Below are positions 46,867 to 48,946 of a stretch of DNA of 48,946 bases, one piece after another. This stretch comes from Bacillaceae bacterium Marseille-Q3522 (GTDB taxonomy: Bacteria > Bacillota > Bacilli > Bacillales > Cytobacillaceae): contig JAGKQJ010000009.1 in the NCBI GenBank assembly GCA_017898095.1, positions 1 through 48,946 on the forward strand, written 5' to 3'. A program made the position numbers and the translations under genes. The notes beneath the pieces are model-generated. The model did no database searches, was not told the DNA's origin, and worked only from the letters and a program-made list of their open reading frames with translations. Within the stretch, counting starts at the first letter, position 1; the number at the start of each line of letters is the position of its first letter.

Positions 46867-48846
46867 TTATTTCAGCTTGAAGCTGTTAACTATTTTTTGC
46901 AATTCATCTGCCAGACTGGAAAGCGAACGGGCGGATGATGATATTTCTTCAATAGAAGCAAGTTGTTCTTGTGAAGAAGCAGCGACTTCCTCAGATGTAG
47001 CTGCATTTCCTTTTGCTATAAGGGACAGCTCGTTTGAAGAAGCTGTTAACGCTTCGATAGCGGCAGAAATTTGCTGCGCGATCGAAGATACTTCATCAAT
47101 TTGCGGAGTGATATCGCGCATGCTTTTCATAATGATCGTAAATTTTTCAATCGTTTCCTGGGAAATTTTTCGCCCTTCTTCGACATCGCTTGATACTTTT
47201 CCCATTGTTTCCACTGAATTATCTGTATCCTTCTGCATCACTTTAATAAGTTCTGTAATATGCTTCGCTGAATTTTGTGATTGTTCAGCCAACGTACGGA
47301 CCTCTTCGGCAACAACAGAGAAGCCTTTTCCGTGCTCTCCGGCTCTAGCGGCTTCAATCGCAGCATTTAAGGCAAGTAAGTTTGTCTGATCTGCAATATC
47401 ACTGATTAATTCTGTTATTTTACCAATTTCTTTCGAACGTTCATGTAATGCCTGGATGATGTTGTTGGATTGCAGCACAGATTTGTGAATCGAATCCATT
47501 TGCTGCACTGTTCGTTCGACAGATTTGCCCCCCTCTTCCGCCTGCAAAGTTGATAGTTTAGAAAGTTCTGCAACCCCTGCAGAATGGTCAACAATCCGTG
47601 AAACTCCTTGTGATATTTCTGCTAACGCCGCTTCATTTTTATTAATATCATTCGTTTGTTTTTCCACACTTCCAGAGACATCCTGAATCGATTTTGCAAC
47701 TTGTTCGGTAGCCATCGAAGTTTGATCTGCACTTGCAGAAAGCTCATCTGCGGACGCAGCAACTTCTTCGGCACTTTTTTCTAAATGCTCAATAACCGTA
47801 TAAAGATTTTTTTGCATATTGTTAAAGGCAAGTCCCAGCTCGCCGATTTCATCCGACGATGCTATCTCAATCGATGCCGTTAAGTCTCCTTTACTGACAA
47901 GTATCGCTTGTTCTCTTAGCTTTTTAATCGGCTTAATAATCGATTTAATTATTATAAAAATGAGACCTATCCCAATTAATATGCAGATCGAAATAGTTAA
48001 TAAAGTATAGAAAAAGATCGGCCTAGCGGAGTTTGCTATTTCCGAAGTATACATTGTACCAGCCAGCTTCCACCCGGTTACCGTATTTGTAATATATACA
48101 AGTTCTTGGTCTCTGCCCCCGCTTGAAAAATGCAAAGTCCCGTCCGAATTTTTATAAAGGCCTGCAACAAATGAATCTTCAGCCGCTGATCCGCTCTCTT
48201 TTAACGGATGGGCGAGATATTTTTGCGCTTGATCCAGTAAAAAGACATAGCCTTCTTTTCCAATATTCACATTATCAATGATGTTATTTAATTGCCCAAA
48301 GCCAAGATTTATGGCAACTACTCCCGAACCGTCAGACAGCATTTTTGCCATTGCAATCGTCATTTCCCCCGATGCCTCAGACATATACGGTTCTGTTATG
48401 ATTACCTCCCCCTGATGTTCTTTAGCCGATGTATACCAATCTCTTGTCCGCGGATCAAAACCAGCTTCCATCGCTGCTTCAGGAGAGCGAAAAAATCCCC
48501 CGTCTTCCGTCCCTATAAAAATTCCGTTCACTTCGGGATGCATTTCCATATACTGATCAAACAGATCTTGTAACGATGCATTTTCTTGACCATCGTACAT
48601 TCCGCCATTAAGTGATTCTGCAAAAAAATCAATATCATGGATTTTCGGATTAAGTGCTTTATTGATTGCATCATCTATCAAGATAACATTCTCTCTTGCA
48701 CTATTCATCATTTGATTTCCAAGTTCATTCTTTGCAATAAAATAAGCGATCGTTCCAATGACAATGGCAGGAATAATAAGCATCGCCAAAAATGCCATAA
48801 ACATTTTTGTTTTAAAATTATTTTTGAAAAATCTTCTACTTTTCAT
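46867..48846 (-). CDS. Methyl-accepting chemotaxis protein with Cache domain
   Basis: A 659-residue transmembrane chemoreceptor. It has a first membrane helix (about 13-36), an outer double-Cache-type sensor (to about 280; [42 protein letters not shown]), a second helix (about 283-305), HAMP (about 306-358) and a long signalling coil with the hairpin tip [28 protein letters not shown]. The ligand is unknown; Cache sensors bind amino acids or organic acids. It signals to CheA/CheW. A GGGAGAG site precedes the ATG. A likely SigD-type promoter (48892-48916) fits motility control. Confidence 0.93.
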   Translation of the reverse strand: MKSRRFFKNNFKTKMFMAFLAMLIIPAIVIGTIAYFIAKNELGNQMMNSARENVILIDDAINKALNPKIHDIDFFAESLNGGMYDGQENASLQDLFDQYMEMHPEVNGIFIGTEDGGFFRSPEAAMEAGFDPRTRDWYTSAKEHQGEVIITEPYMSEASGEMTIAMAKMLSDGSGVVAINLGFGQLNNIIDNVNIGKEGYVFLLDQAQKYLAHPLKESGSAAEDSFVAGLYKNSDGTLHFSSGGRDQELVYITNTVTGWKLAGTMYTSEIANSARPIFFYTLLTISICILIGIGLIFIIIKSIIKPIKKLREQAILVSKGDLTASIEIASSDEIGELGLAFNNMQKNLYTVIEHLEKSAEEVAASADELSASADQTSMATEQVAKSIQDVSGSVEKQTNDINKNEAALAEISQGVSRIVDHSAGVAELSKLSTLQAEEGGKSVERTVQQMDSIHKSVLQSNNIIQALHERSKEIGKITELISDIADQTNLLALNAAIEAARAGEHGKGFSVVAEEVRTLAEQSQNSAKHITELIKVMQKDTDNSVETMGKVSSDVEEGRKISQETIEKFTIIMKSMRDITPQIDEVSSIAQQISAAIEALTASSNELSLIAKGNAATSEEVAASSQEQLASIEEISSSARSLSSLADELQKIVNSFKLK

Positions 48847-48891
48847 GACAATTCTCTCCCAATATTTTGATCAAGCTGTTATCTATGTCTT

Positions 48892-48916
48892 ATATCGGAA
48901 AGGCAAATTTTTTTTA
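48892..48916 (-). promoter_or_regulatory. SigD-like promoter of the chemoreceptor
   Basis: On the minus strand TAAA (48913-48916) and TCCGATAT (48892-48899) match the motility sigma factor SigD boxes TAAA and GCCGATAT, with 13 bp between, about 2 less than usual. Confidence 0.5.
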
Positions 48917-48946
48917 AAGTTCAGTTCTTTATGTTCAATACATCAC

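Noticed and set aside
1-48946. Insertion sequences, CRISPR arrays, rRNA genes or antibiotic-resistance genes
   Set aside because: Looked for transposase motifs, evenly spaced short repeats, rRNA cores and common resistance families; none was found.

Overview
The window joins two unlike kinds of DNA. Positions 1 to about 42.8 kb are GC-rich, tightly packed and almost entirely read leftward (minus strand). They form most of an integrative and conjugative element (ICE) of a type common in gut Clostridia. Positions from about 43 kb to the end are AT-rich and look like the chromosome of a Bacillales host of the Lysinibacillus/Solibacillus kind: tRNA-Gly, a DJ-1/PfpI protein, an SGNH hydrolase, a YhbD-like regulator with a bactofilin, and a chemotaxis receptor. 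The host call is inferred from gene content and base composition. No integrase, excisionase or second ICE end is visible, so the element continues past the left edge.

Layout, right to left (the direction of ICE transcription). At 42.4-43.2 kb are the ICE/chromosome border, with inverted repeats and the tRNA. At 36.5-42.7 kb is an accessory block: LPD28-type protein, a large ArdA-like-context protein, D12 adenine methyltransferase, an AbrB-like Cys-rich protein, DUF3849, YodL, a Flp-like pilin (copy 2) and SpoVG. At 32.5-36.5 kb is a 1322-residue SLH-anchored surface protein built of repeats. At 24.4-32.5 kb is a complete Tad/Flp-type pilus locus (pilin copy 1, prepilin peptidase, CpaB, TadZ, TadA, TadB, TadC, two TadE-like proteins). 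At 21.7-24.3 kb are a VirB2-like DUF3852 protein and a secreted protein. At 20.0-21.7 kb is an AbiE-type toxin-antitoxin pair with its own promoter and operator. At 9.1-19.1 kb is the type IV secretion core (VirB6-, VirB3- and VirB4-like proteins and a VirB1-like double peptidoglycan hydrolase), interleaved with a C5 methyltransferase, DUF4406, an amidoligase and a gamma-glutamylcyclotransferase-like protein. At 3.6-9.1 kb are the probable oriT, a mobilisation accessory protein, a MobP-type relaxase fused to Sel1-like repeats, and a TOPRIM protein. At 0.2-3.3 kb are the VirD4 coupling protein and small regulators.

Working together: relaxase, accessory protein and VirD4 would process and deliver DNA through the VirB channel. 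The NlpC/P60-M23 protein would open the wall. The Tad pilus and SLH protein would provide cell contact. The methyltransferases would help the DNA survive in the recipient. The most striking signal is that at least a dozen unrelated soluble ICE proteins, including relaxase, TOPRIM protein, a methyltransferase and SpoVG, end in a similar short Met/Gly/Phe-rich tail after a Glu/Gln/Pro-rich linker. This could be a shared C-terminal docking or translocation signal. In the host part, two copies of a structured intergenic repeat differ by a compensatory base-pair change, which supports a conserved RNA or DNA fold.
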